Below are positions 52,512-61,229 of a stretch of 64,000 nucleotides of DNA, one piece after another; within the stretch, counting starts at the first letter, position 1, and the number at the start of each line of letters is the position of its first letter. The notes beneath the pieces were generated by a model. It worked only from the letters and a program-made list of their open reading frames with translations. It was not told the DNA's origin and did not search any database. The position numbers were made by a program, and so were the translations under genes. The DNA is from Umezawaea sp049997955 (GTDB taxonomy: Bacteria > Actinomycetota > Actinomycetes > Mycobacteriales > Pseudonocardiaceae): positions 186,001 through 250,000 of the forward strand of contig JAEBDY010000009.1 in assembly GCA_049997955.1 (NCBI GenBank), written 5' to 3'.

Positions 52512-53089
52512 CCCTCGGGGCCGATGTCCATGCGGAGGGTGCCGTCCTCCTCCTGCATGGGGTAGACGACGCGCCAGCGGACGCAGTCGACGGGCAGGCT
52601 CACGGGAGCCTTGGAGGCGTCCTGGGTGCTGACGAAGCTGACCATCACCCGGAGCCGCTCGGTCGACGAGGCGTCGATGCGCTGCACGACGACGGTGCCG
52701 TCGGAGGTCGTCCGGTAGCTCGCCTCCCACTGCGGCGCGGGCGTCCTGCGGGCGAACTCGGTCGTGACGGCCTCGCTCCACGCCTGGTAGTCGCGGTCGT
52801 TGATGGCGTCGAAGTACCGCTGGAACTGCGCCCGGACGCGCTCGCCGTCCGGGTGCAGCTCGGCGTCGATGCTGAGCCGAACGGTCCGGTCGCCGGGCTG
52901 CGCGGAGCGCGGCACGGAGCTGGGCGTGACGCTGCTGGACGTGACGACCTCGTTCGCGCTGATGGTGGTGGGCCGGGTGTACAGATCACGGGCCAGCAGG
53001 CCGCCCGCGACGGAGGCGGCGGCCACCACGAGGGCCGTCGGCAGGACCCAGCGGGCGCGAGGACGCCTCGGTTCTTCGGTCGTCACCAT
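52484..53089 (-). CDS. membrane-anchored hypothetical protein, 201 residues
   Basis: A single membrane helix near the N-terminus (WVLPTALVVAAASVAGGLLA, about 16-35) follows a short basic cytosolic tail. A Ser/Thr-rich linker follows, then an extracellular domain with an NTF2-like look: VRAQFQRYFDAINDRDYQAWSEAVTTEF, WEASYRTTSDGTVVVQRIDA, VDCVRWRVVYPMQEEDGTLRMDI. Two cysteines near the C-terminus may pair. It is a common actinobacterial design; the function is unknown. ATG 53089 or the next GTG is the start. Confidence 0.82.
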   Translation of the reverse strand: MVTTEEPRRPRARWVLPTALVVAAASVAGGLLARDLYTRPTTISANEVVTSSSVTPSSVPRSAQPGDRTVRLSIDAELHPDGERVRAQFQRYFDAINDRDYQAWSEAVTTEFARRTPAPQWEASYRTTSDGTVVVQRIDASSTERLRVMVSFVSTQDASKAPVSLPVDCVRWRVVYPMQEEDGTLRMDIGPEGYTPQFEAC

Positions 53090-53776
53090 TCGAGCGTGCC
53101 ACAACCGGACCGCTCGTCCGGAGTCAACCGCACGTTAGCCACGTCCACGGGTGAACCGCTTAAACCACCCGTTCGAGTGGCAATAGCGCGTGAAAATCAC
53201 GAAATAATGCGTGAGCAATGCTCACAAATCTCGAACGAGTGACCAAAACAATCCTGATAGTAGCATTGAAATATCCAATAACGCGTCTCGACGGGTCGCG
53301 GAACTCCAGCGCCTTTGATCACCAACGCGACTCGGCCGACACGGCGACCTGGGGAAAGCCGTACCCGTACCGCCGAATGGACACAAGGGGTGGAGCGAAA
53401 GGTCCCGCTTCCGAGCGCCCACGGGAGGCCTAATCGCAACTCTCGGTGATGGCACTCCACCCGAACGGGATTCCTCGACCGGCCACCACAAATGCGCTGG
53501 TCGCACCGGGTGACGACTCCTGAACGATCCAGTTCCGTTTAGTTGCCGCACCAGGACCGGGAGGAGCGTTACACCCGAGCAAACGTCGCGATCGGGTGAA
53601 TTGAGCATGTAACGGTCCACAATCCGTCGTAAATATGAGGGTAGTTCACTGATTTTTCACACTCGAACGGGTCAATGGGCATCGCCCGTGTGGCGGATTG
53701 GAAACCCTGAGCGAACTGTGCGGGAATATGGCCGTCGCATTAACAACCCCACAACACTTCAAGGGAGGGAATTCCG
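53090..53776. promoter_or_regulatory. AT-richer control region upstream of the lanthipeptide operon
   Basis: No gene is visible in 687 bases. It contains three copies of CTCGAACGGGT or a one-base variant: 53167-53177 (inverted), 53230-53240 (CTCGAACGAGT) and 53662-53672. A degenerate fourth copy is CCCGAACGGGA at 53460-53470. A 15-bp palindrome GTGAGCAATGCTCAC is at 53211-53225. The lanKC ribosome-binding site GGGAGGG is at 53763-53769. These are candidate operators for cluster control; no pathway regulator gene is adjacent. Confidence 0.6.
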
Positions 53777-56326
53777 ATGGATCTTCGCTATGAGGCTTAC
53801 TGCTTCGCGGATCGTCACTTCTACGACGTCCAAAGCCAAGCGGAAACCTCCATCGACGATTTCTCCCGCGAGCTCCCCGAGCTGCCGGACGGCTGGACGC
53901 AGGGCGAGAAGAACATCTGGCGCCACCTGCACCCCAAGGGCACCGTCCTGCCCAAGCAGGGCTGGAAGATCCACGTGTCGGCCACCGTGGCGAACGCGGG
54001 CCGCGTGCTGAAGACGACCTTCGACTACTGCGTCGAGCGCCGGATCTCCTTCAAGTACCTCCGCACCCAGTCGATCGTGCTGGCCCGCAACTCCAAGTAC
54101 GCCCCCCGCGAGGCGAGCGGCAAGCTGATCGCGATCTACCCGGCCGACGAGGTCGAACTGGAGAGCATCCTGGTCGAGCTGTCCGCGTTGCTGGACGGCG
54201 AGGACGGCGCGTACGTCCTCAGCGACCTCCGCTTCGGCGCGGGCCCGCTCTACGTCCGCTACGGCGGGTTCGTCGAGCAGTGGCTGGAACAGGACGGCAA
54301 GCAGATCCTCGCGATCGAGGGCCCCGACGGCGAACTGGTCCCCGACCAGCGCAAGCCGAACTTCTGGGTGCCCGAGTGGGTCGAGCTGCCGCCGTTCCTG
54401 GTGCCGCACCTGGCCGCCCGCAACGGCGGCGACCCGGACGAGTTCCCCTACGACGTGGTGCGCTCGCTGCACTTCTCCAACGGCGGCGGCGTCTACCTCG
54501 CCACCCGCAAGGCCGACGGCGCGGAGGTCGTGCTGAAGGAGGCCCGGCCGCACGCGGGGCTGGACCGCGACAACGTGGACGCCGTGGCCAGGCTCGACCG
54601 CGAGTTCAAGATCCTCACCATGCTGGACGGGATCGCGGGCGTGCCGCAGGTGTACGACCGGTTCACCGTGTGGGAGCACCACTTCCTGGCCATGGAGTAC
54701 ATGCCGGGCAGACCGCTCGGGCAGTGGCTCGGGATGCACTACCCGTTGACGCACAACGAGATCAGCGACGAGCGGATCGCCGAGTACAAGACGCGGGCGC
54801 TCGCCGTGATGGACAAGGTGGAGGGGACGATCCGGGCGCTGCACCAGCGCGGGGTCGTGTTCTCCGACCTGCACTCGCTCAACGTCCTGCTCGACGAGGA
54901 CGACGAGATGTCGCTGATCGACTTCGAGCTGTCGTTCCACATGGACGAGCCGCGCAAGCCCACCCTCGGCGCGCCCGGCTTCCAGGCCCCGCCGGACCGC
55001 GAGGGCTACGAGATCGACGAGTACCCGCTGGCCGCGCTGCGGTTGTGGCTCTTCCTGCCCCTCAACGAGGTGCTGGAGCTGGCGCCGTCGCGGCTGCGGT
55101 CGCACCTGGACTTCATCCAGCGCCGGTTCGGGCTGTCCGACGAGTACTGCGAGCACATCGCGAAGGTGCTCACGCCCCGCGTCGAGACTCCCCCGGCGCC
55201 GGAGCGGACGACGCTCGACGAGCCGGAGCCGGACTGGCGCGCGGTGGGCAAGGACATCGCGACCGCGATCCTGGCCAGCGCGACCCCCCACCGCACGGAC
55301 CGGCTGTTCCCCGGCGACATCGAGCAGTTCGAGGTCGGCGGCGCGTGCTTCGCCTACGGCGCGGCCGGTGTCCTGCACGCGCTGCACGTCAGCGGGCAGG
55401 GCCGGTTCCCCGAGTACGAGCAGTGGCTCCAGGACTCCGTGCGGCGCGATCCGCCGAAGCAGCCCGGTTTCTTCACCGGCGCGCACGGCATCGCGCACGT
55501 GCTGGAGAACTTCGGCCACCACGAGCTGGCGACCGACCTGGTCACCGAGTACGCGAAGACGTTGCCGGACACGGTCGACCACGGGCTCGCCAGCGGCCTG
55601 TCCGGGGTCGCGCTCAACCTGCTGCACTTCGCGAACGTCCGCGGGGACGACGGCTTCCTGGCCCAGTCGATCGACGTCGCCGAACGGCTCGGGCTGGAGC
55701 TGCAGCTCGCGGACCCTCCCGGTCCCAAGGCGAAGGCCGGTCTGCTGCACGGCTGGTCGGGCCCGGCGCTGCTGTTCCTGCGGCTGTTCGAGCACAGCGG
55801 GGACCGGGGCTGGCTCGACCTGGCCGGGCAGGCGCTGGACCGCGACCTGGCCGAGTGCATGGTCGCGCTCGACGGCTCGACTCAGGTGCGCGACGGCGGC
55901 TACCGCACGCTGCCCTACGTCGAGGTCGGCGGGGCGGGCATCGCCATGGTGCTCAACCAGTACGCCCGGCACGCACCCGACGCGGAGAGCGTCACCCGAC
56001 TTCCCGACCTCCTGCGCGGCGCCGCGGGCGAGTTCGTGATCCACCCCGGTCTCGTGCTGGGCCGGATGGGTCTGCTCGCGACACTCGCCCAAGCCGTGCG
56101 GCGGCAGCCGGACCCGGTGTTCGAGCAGGCGATGCGACGACACCTGTCCGCGCTCGCGTGGCACGCTGTCCCCTACCGGGACGGGTTGGCGTTCCCCGGG
56201 ATACAGCTGCGCAGGCTGTCGATGGACCTGAACACCGGCGGTGCCGGAATCCTGTTGGCGCTGGCGTCCGTTGTGGACGGAGACGGATCGGTCCTCCCGT
56301 TCCTCGGAGCCGCGCCCACCCCATAG
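53777..56326 (+). CDS. lanKC: class III lanthipeptide synthetase (LanKC)
   Basis: An 849-residue three-domain enzyme that phosphorylates Ser residues of the precursor, eliminates phosphate and cyclises. The N-terminal lyase domain (about 1-205) has the FKYLRTQSIVLARNSKYAPREASGKLIAIYP segment. The Ser kinase domain (about 215-440) has a nucleotide lysine in VVLKEARPHAG (about 253), the catalytic loop FSDLHSLNVLLDED (Asp about 364) and LIDFE in place of DFG. The C-terminal LanC-like cyclase (about 490-849) lacks the zinc motif CHG, as in RamC/AmfT-type class III enzymes. ATG 53777 has GGGAGGG 7 bases upstream. Confidence 0.95.
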   Translation: MDLRYEAYCFADRHFYDVQSQAETSIDDFSRELPELPDGWTQGEKNIWRHLHPKGTVLPKQGWKIHVSATVANAGRVLKTTFDYCVERRISFKYLRTQSIVLARNSKYAPREASGKLIAIYPADEVELESILVELSALLDGEDGAYVLSDLRFGAGPLYVRYGGFVEQWLEQDGKQILAIEGPDGELVPDQRKPNFWVPEWVELPPFLVPHLAARNGGDPDEFPYDVVRSLHFSNGGGVYLATRKADGAEVVLKEARPHAGLDRDNVDAVARLDREFKILTMLDGIAGVPQVYDRFTVWEHHFLAMEYMPGRPLGQWLGMHYPLTHNEISDERIAEYKTRALAVMDKVEGTIRALHQRGVVFSDLHSLNVLLDEDDEMSLIDFELSFHMDEPRKPTLGAPGFQAPPDREGYEIDEYPLAALRLWLFLPLNEVLELAPSRLRSHLDFIQRRFGLSDEYCEHIAKVLTPRVETPPAPERTTLDEPEPDWRAVGKDIATAILASATPHRTDRLFPGDIEQFEVGGACFAYGAAGVLHALHVSGQGRFPEYEQWLQDSVRRDPPKQPGFFTGAHGIAHVLENFGHHELATDLVTEYAKTLPDTVDHGLASGLSGVALNLLHFANVRGDDGFLAQSIDVAERLGLELQLADPPGPKAKAGLLHGWSGPALLFLRLFEHSGDRGWLDLAGQALDRDLAECMVALDGSTQVRDGGYRTLPYVEVGGAGIAMVLNQYARHAPDAESVTRLPDLLRGAAGEFVIHPGLVLGRMGLLATLAQAVRRQPDPVFEQAMRRHLSALAWHAVPYRDGLAFPGIQLRRLSMDLNTGGAGILLALASVVDGDGSVLPFLGAAPTP

Positions 56327-56395
56327 ACCCCCGGTCCCAAGTGGCTGGTGGAGCAGTAGAACCCCCGAATAGTTTGCTGATTGAGGAGACAGACC

Positions 56396-56557
56396 ATGGG
56401 ATTCATCCTCGACATGCAGGAGCTCGAGACCCCCGAGGCTCAGTCCAACGCGATGGCGACCGGCGGCGGCGGTGGCGGCGGCGGCAGCACGACGGCCTCG
56501 AACGCGAGCCTGCTGCTCCCCTGCAGCCACTCCACCGTGAGCCTGATCCTCTGCTAG
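56396..56557 (+). CDS. lanA: class III lanthipeptide precursor peptide (SapB/AmfS-like)
   Basis: A 53-codon gene 69 bases after lanKC with GAGGAG 7 bases before ATG. The leader MGFILDMQELETPEAQ carries the conserved ILDMQELE helix recognised by class III synthetases and ends ...NAMATG before a run of eight glycines (residues 23-30). The core STTASNASLLLPC then SHSTVSLILC has two Ser/Ser/Cys units as in SapB. Ser46-x2-Ser49-x3-Cys53 is canonical; Ser35-x2-Ser38-x4-Cys43 has one extra residue (Pro42). The product is probably a morphogenetic surfactant-like peptide, by analogy with RamS. Confidence 0.95.
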   Translation: MGFILDMQELETPEAQSNAMATGGGGGGGGSTTASNASLLLPCSHSTVSLILC

Positions 56558-56574
56558 GTCTCGCCCCGGAGGTT

Positions 56575-56609
56575 GGGTGAGCGGCACAAGCGAAGTGTGC
56601 CGCTCACCC
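56575..56609 (+). terminator. intra-operon stem-loop after lanA
   Basis: Perfect 14-bp stem GGGTGAGCGGCACA (56575-56588) with 56596-56609, loop of 7 bases, 17 bases after lanA. It could stabilise the precursor mRNA or terminate part of the transcription before the transporter genes. Confidence 0.8.
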
Positions 56610-56710
56610 GGTGACACAAGGGTCCGATGGCAGCGACCGACCACGAATCGGTCCGTCTGCCGTCGGGCCCTTTCCCATGATGCGCCCACCCGCCCCCGGA
56701 GGGAACAGGC

Positions 56711-58336
56711 ATGGCCCAACCGGGCGACGCGCTGCTGGTCAAGGCCGCCGACCACGACCGCCGCTGGCTGCTGCTGGTGCTGAACGCCGCGCTGGCCACG
56801 ACCGCGGGACTGCTGCTGCCCGCGGCTCTCGCGAGCACGGTGGACATGGCGCTGGCCGGTCGTTTCGACTCCTCCACCGTGCTGTGGCTGGTCTCGATGG
56901 TGTCGATCGAGATCGTCGGCGACGCGATCGGCGTCGTGCTGGCGGCGGCGATCACCGCGAAGGTGACGGCATGGCTGCGCCACCGCGTGGCCGCCCACCT
57001 GCTCGGACTCGGCCACCCGTCGCCGTTCGCGGCGGGTGACGCCGTCAGCCGCGTCACCGGCGACTCCGCCATCGCGGGCGGCGTCTCGGTGATCGTGATC
57101 CTGCTGACCGTGACCGTCCTCAGCTCCGTCGGCGCCGTGGTCGCGCTGGCCCTGTTGGACTGGCGGCTGGCGGCGGTGTTCCTGCTCAGCACGCCGCTCG
57201 CGATGCTCCTGGTGCGCACGCACATGCGGCTGACCGCCGACGACGTGGCCACCTACCAGAACGTGTCCGGCGAGTTGTCCGCCCGGCTGCTCGACGCCGT
57301 GTCCGGTCTGAGGACCATCGCCGCGTCCGGGACCGCCGAGCAGGAGTCGGCGCGCGTGCTGCGTCCGCTGCCGACCCTCGCCGCGGCCGGGATCGGCATG
57401 TGGCGCACCCAGGCGAAGATGATCTGGCGGGCCGGTCTGCTGCTGCCCGCCGTGGAGCTGGCCGTGCTGACCGCCGCGGGTTTCGGCGTCGTCGCGGGCA
57501 GGCTGACCATCGGCGACCTGCTGGCGACGCTGGGGTACGTGGCGCTGGGCATGGGTGTCGTGGGCCAGTTGCCGATGCTGACGACGTTCGCCCGCACCCG
57601 TGCCAGCGCGACCAGGCTGGTGGAGGTGCTCGACACCCCGCTGCCGCGCCGCGAGGCTCCGAGGGCGCCCGCGACCGCGGGCGACCTGGAGCTGCACGAC
57701 GTGTCCCTCCACGGCGCGCTGCACGACGTGCACCTGCGCATCCCCGCGGGCACGTTCGCCGCCGTCGTCGGCCGCTCGGGCGCGGGGAAGTCCGCGCTGG
57801 CCGCCGTGATCGGCGGACTGTCCACACCGGACTCGGGTGAGGTGCGCCGCGACGGGACCGTGGGCTACGCGTTCGAACGGCCCGCGCTGCTGGGCGCCAC
57901 GGTCGGCGAGGCCATCCGCTACGGCGCCGACGCGGGCAAGCGCCGGGTGCGCGCGGCCTGCGTCGCCGCGCAGGTGCACGACGTGGTCGTGCGGCTGCCC
58001 GACGGCTACGACACCCCCATGGCCGACACCCCGCTGTCCGGCGGCGAGGCCCAGCGCCTCGGGTTGGCGCGGGCGCTCGCCCGCGACCCGGACGTGCTGG
58101 TGCTCGACGACGCGACGGCCAGCCTGGACATGGTCACCGAGTCCACCGTGGACAAGGCGATCGAGGCCGCGCTGCCGGGCCGCACGAAGGTCGTGGTCAC
58201 CCACCGCGCCGCCACCGCCCGCCGAGCCGACCTCGTCGTGTGGCTGGTGGACGGTCGGGTCCGCGCCACGGGCTCGCACGACGCGCTGTGGCTGGATCCC
58301 GGCTACCGGGCCGTGTTCACCGGAGGAGACGCCTGA
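56711..58336 (+). CDS. ABC transporter, fused membrane and ATPase domains (lanthipeptide export, RamA/RamB type)
   Basis: A 541-residue half transporter. The membrane domain (about 15-300) has six hydrophobic helices; the ATPase domain (about 330-541) has Walker A GRSGAGKS, signature LSGGEAQ, Walker B VLVLDDATASLD and H-loop VTHRA. It probably pairs with the second half transporter at 58482-60203 to export the lanthipeptide, as RamA-RamB do for SapB. ATG 56711 follows GGAGGGA. The stop TGA overlaps the start of the next small ORF (TGATG). Confidence 0.92.
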   Translation: MAQPGDALLVKAADHDRRWLLLVLNAALATTAGLLLPAALASTVDMALAGRFDSSTVLWLVSMVSIEIVGDAIGVVLAAAITAKVTAWLRHRVAAHLLGLGHPSPFAAGDAVSRVTGDSAIAGGVSVIVILLTVTVLSSVGAVVALALLDWRLAAVFLLSTPLAMLLVRTHMRLTADDVATYQNVSGELSARLLDAVSGLRTIAASGTAEQESARVLRPLPTLAAAGIGMWRTQAKMIWRAGLLLPAVELAVLTAAGFGVVAGRLTIGDLLATLGYVALGMGVVGQLPMLTTFARTRASATRLVEVLDTPLPRREAPRAPATAGDLELHDVSLHGALHDVHLRIPAGTFAAVVGRSGAGKSALAAVIGGLSTPDSGEVRRDGTVGYAFERPALLGATVGEAIRYGADAGKRRVRAACVAAQVHDVVVRLPDGYDTPMADTPLSGGEAQRLGLARALARDPDVLVLDDATASLDMVTESTVDKAIEAALPGRTKVVVTHRAATARRADLVVWLVDGRVRATGSHDALWLDPGYRAVFTGGDA

Positions 58337-58491
58337 TGGACCCGAACCCGTCCCCGCCCGACCACCCGGCGCACTGGCCGGACCTCCGGCTGCTGATCAA
58401 GGGGCTGCGGGCTCGCGCGGGCGGGCGGCGGCCCGTCCGCGACCCGCGACCCCGCCCTCGCGCCACCGGAAGCGACATCTCATGGACGTGA
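58336..58491 (+). CDS. 51-residue coupled small ORF between the two transporter genes
   Basis: ATG 58336 overlaps the stop of the first transporter gene (TGATG) and has a strong GGAGGAG ribosome-binding site 6-7 bases upstream (58322-58328). The TGA at 58489-58491 lies 7-9 bases inside the second transporter gene. The peptide is Pro/Arg-rich: MDPNPSPPDHPAHWPDLRLL, then a basic RARAGGRRPVRDPRPRPRA stretch. There is no signal peptide or membrane helix, and I know no homologue in the ram/amf clusters. It may be a real accessory protein or only a translational relay for the next gene. Confidence 0.6.
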   Translation: MDPNPSPPDHPAHWPDLRLLIKGLRARAGGRRPVRDPRPRPRATGSDISWT

Positions 58492-60203
58492 TGCGGCTGT
58501 ACTTCGGCGCGCTGGCGGGTCAGCGGCGCGGTGTGCTGGTCCTGCTCGGCTGGTCGGTGCTGGAAGGCGTGCCCGCGTTCCTGTCGGGACGGCTGGTCGC
58601 GCTGGCGGTGGACCGCGGGTTCGCCGTGGGCCAGCCCCTGGTCGGCGTCGGCTGGCTGCTGGTGTTCGCGGTGGTGGCGGTGCTCGGCGGGTTCGGTTTG
58701 CGGCAGGTGTTCCAGCACCTGGGCGCGGTGATCGAGCCGATGCGGGACGCGCTGGTCGGCGTCGTGGTGCGCGGCGTGCTGCACGACGGCGCGTCGCACC
58801 GGCGGCAGCCCGACGCGAGCGCGGTCGCGCGGATCACCCGGCACGTCGAGGTGGTGCGCGACGCGACCGCCGGGGTGCTGGTGCAGGCCCGCGCGCTGCT
58901 GGTCACGACGACGGCGGCGCTGATCGGGCTGGTGACCACGGTCGCCGACCTCGCGTGGCTGGTGGTGTCGCCGGTCGTGATCGCGCTGGCGCTGTTCGCG
59001 CTGCTGCTGCCGTCGCTGGCGCGCAGGCAGCGGGACCAGGTGATGGCCGACGAGAACAGCGCGGAGGTGGCGGGCACGGTGCTCGTCGGCATCCGCGACG
59101 TGGCCGCCTGCGACGCCACGCGGGAGGCGAACGCCGCGGTCGGCGAGCGGATCGACCGGCAGGCCGAGGTGGCGGTGCGGGTGGCGTGGGCGAACGCGCT
59201 GCGCGGGCTGGTGATCGCGGTCGGCGGGTTCGCCCCGTTGGCGCTGCTGGTGGTCGCCGCGCCGGCGAAGGTCGCGTCCGGGCAGCTCACGGCGGGCGCG
59301 GTGCTCGGCGCAGTGGTGTACCTGAGCACCAGCGTGCAACCGGCGCTGCGGCGGTTGGCCGACACGACGAGCACGGTCGTGCTGCGGCTGATGGTCGCGC
59401 TGCGCAGGCTGTCCGAGGCCGCGCCGCCGCTCGCGCCGCCCGCGGGTGACGAGGTGCCGGTCGGGTCCGCCGTGGCGTTGCGCGGGCTGACGTTCGGCTG
59501 GGGTGAGCACGCCGAACCGGTCGTGCGGGACCTCGACCTCGACCTCGCGCCCGGCGACCACCTGGCGGTGGTGGGGCCGAGCGGGATCGGGAAGTCCACT
59601 GTGGCCGGTCTGCTGACCGGGCTGATGCCGCCGCGGTCCGGCACCGTGACGCTCGGTGGCGTGCCGGTGCACCTGGTGCGGCCCGCGGTGCGGCACCGGC
59701 GGATCGCGCTGATCCCGCAGGAGACCTACCTGTTCACCGGAACGCTGCGGGAGAACCTGGCGCTGTTCACCCCGGACGCCTCGGACGCGGAACTGCTGGC
59801 GGCGGTCGAGGCCGTCGGCGCCACGCCCCTCGTGGCGCGGATCGGCGGTCTGGACGCCGCGCTCGGCCACGCGGGCGCGGGCCTGTCGGCGGGCGAGGCG
59901 CAACTGCTCGCCGTGTCCAGGGTCTACGCGTGCCCGGCGGAACTGGTGATCCTGGACGAGGCCACGTCGCACCTGGACCCGGCCGCGGAGGCGACGGTGG
60001 AACGGGCGTTCGCGGAGCGCGGCGGGATCCTCGTGGTGATCGCGCACCGGCTGTCGTCGGCGTTGCGCGCCAAGCGGGTCCTGGTGATGGACGGCGGCCC
60101 TCCGCTGCTGGGCGACCACGCCGAACTCGTGCGGTCCTCGCCCGCTTACGCGGAACTCATGCAGGCCTGGCTACCGGCCGAAAGCGTTCGGCCTTCGTTT
60201 TAG
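58482..60203 (+). CDS. ABC transporter, second half (lanthipeptide export)
   Basis: A 573-residue half transporter with membrane helices in about 1-300 and an ATPase domain in about 330-573. Walker A is GPSGIGKS, the signature is LSAGEAQ (a weakened LSGGQ), Walker B is LVILDEATSHLD and the H-loop IAHRLSS. The slightly altered signature compared with its partner suggests an asymmetric heterodimer. ATG 58482 lies inside the small ORF before it, so translation is probably coupled. A very strong terminator follows. Confidence 0.92.
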   Translation: MDVMRLYFGALAGQRRGVLVLLGWSVLEGVPAFLSGRLVALAVDRGFAVGQPLVGVGWLLVFAVVAVLGGFGLRQVFQHLGAVIEPMRDALVGVVVRGVLHDGASHRRQPDASAVARITRHVEVVRDATAGVLVQARALLVTTTAALIGLVTTVADLAWLVVSPVVIALALFALLLPSLARRQRDQVMADENSAEVAGTVLVGIRDVAACDATREANAAVGERIDRQAEVAVRVAWANALRGLVIAVGGFAPLALLVVAAPAKVASGQLTAGAVLGAVVYLSTSVQPALRRLADTTSTVVLRLMVALRRLSEAAPPLAPPAGDEVPVGSAVALRGLTFGWGEHAEPVVRDLDLDLAPGDHLAVVGPSGIGKSTVAGLLTGLMPPRSGTVTLGGVPVHLVRPAVRHRRIALIPQETYLFTGTLRENLALFTPDASDAELLAAVEAVGATPLVARIGGLDAALGHAGAGLSAGEAQLLAVSRVYACPAELVILDEATSHLDPAAEATVERAFAERGGILVVIAHRLSSALRAKRVLVMDGGPPLLGDHAELVRSSPAYAELMQAWLPAESVRPSF

Positions 60204-60243
60204 CGGCGCTAATTCCGAGGAGTGCTCACACAATCTTCGTGAT

Positions 60244-60296
60244 CGTGCGAACGAGGAGAACCCCCGCAATTCGCGGGGGTTCTCCTCGTTCGCACG
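60244..60296. terminator. terminator of the lanthipeptide operon
   Basis: Perfect 24-bp stem (60244-60267 with 60273-60296) around the loop AATTC, between convergent genes; one of the strongest hairpins in the window. Confidence 0.92.
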
Positions 60297-60298
60297 AA

Positions 60299-60802
60299 TC
60301 AGCCGACGCGGTGCAGCCAGGTCACCGGCGCGCCGTCGCCCGCGCGGCGGAACGGCTCCAATGCGTCATCCCACGCGGCGCCCAACAACTCGTCGACGCC
60401 GTGCGCGAAGGATTCGCCACCGCGGCTGCGCAGGGCGAGCGCGCGGAGCTGGTCCTCGGACACCACGATGTCGCCGTTGGCACTGGTCCGCGCATGCCAC
60501 AGGCCCAGCACGGGGGCAAAGCAAAAACGCTCGCCGTCCACGCCGTCGCTCGGATCCTCCGTCACCTCGAACCGGAGCATCGGCCACGCCCGCAACGCGG
60601 ACACGAGTCTTCCGCCCGTCCCGGCATCGCCGGTCCAAGCGCATTCGGCGCGCAACTGACCTGGCGCCGCGGGCTGCGCCGCCCACCTGAGGTCCACTCG
60701 CTCACCGAGGGTGCCCGAGATAGCCCACTCGACGTGCGGACAGACCGCAGACGGCGACGAGTGGACGTAGACCACGCCACTGGTGCTGCCACGGGTGCTC
60801 AC
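60299..60802 (-). CDS. DUF3145 family protein
   Basis: A 167-residue actinobacterial protein of unknown function. Features are STRGSTSGVVYVHSSPSAVCPHVEWAI at the N-terminus, LRAECAWTGDAGTGGRLVSALRAWPMLRFEVTEDPS and the C-terminal DDALEPFRRAGDGAPVTWLHRVG, as in SCO2391-like proteins next to fabF in Streptomyces. GTG 60802 has GGAGG upstream at 6-7 bases. Its separation from fabF by the lanthipeptide cluster marks that cluster as an insertion in a conserved neighbourhood. Confidence 0.9.
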   Translation of the reverse strand: MSTRGSTSGVVYVHSSPSAVCPHVEWAISGTLGERVDLRWAAQPAAPGQLRAECAWTGDAGTGGRLVSALRAWPMLRFEVTEDPSDGVDGERFCFAPVLGLWHARTSANGDIVVSEDQLRALALRSRGGESFAHGVDELLGAAWDDALEPFRRAGDGAPVTWLHRVG

Positions 60803-61229
60803 AGCTGACCTCCGCTACTCGACGAGGGACGTCTTCCCCTACGACCTGCCGAAACGGACGATCAAGTGAATTCCCGCTGGGGCCATTCTGCCTGCTGCCG
60901 CTGCTGTCCGCCAGAAGAACCAGTGCGATCATCACCCGACTGGGGCAGATACAGGACTTTCGACCCTAAAGTGCGTGCAGACGGCCCAAACAATGAACCA
61001 GTGGGCCAAAAGCCGAGATCAACGCGTGATCTTCACGTGATCATCCGGCGACGAGCGGTCCGCGAGCCGGTGACCTCGCTCAATCCTCGCGACGGACCGC
61101 AGTGCTTGTGCCCCAAGGAGTATGCGCTTCACACCTGGTCGAGTGGAATCGGTGACGACCATCACTGAACGTGACAAGCCGTGAGCCTGGCGGCCGGTCG
61201 CCCACCGGCGGGCTACCGTGTCGCACCGT
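60803..61229. other. intergenic region without recognised gene
   Basis: 427 bases between divergent genes. Composition is mixed and less GC-rich in the middle (about 60880-61060). The open frame at 60866-61168 has no ribosome-binding site or coding-like composition. A TACCGT box (61214-61219) near the right end may serve the gene at 61230. Confidence 0.5.

Noticed and set aside
51642..53089. Methyltransferase and membrane protein as parts of the lanthipeptide cluster
   Set aside because: They are convergent with each other, have their own layout, and known class III tailoring does not require them; the link is only proximity.
53759..58279. 1506-codon open frame on the minus strand opposite lanKC, lanA and the first ABC gene
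   Set aside because: It is a shadow of GC-rich codon bias: His/Arg/Gln-rich, no motifs, and it contradicts the well-supported plus-strand genes.
60866..61168. 100-codon frame between DUF3145 and the next gene
   Set aside because: No start context, no coding-like third-position bias and no recognisable sequence.
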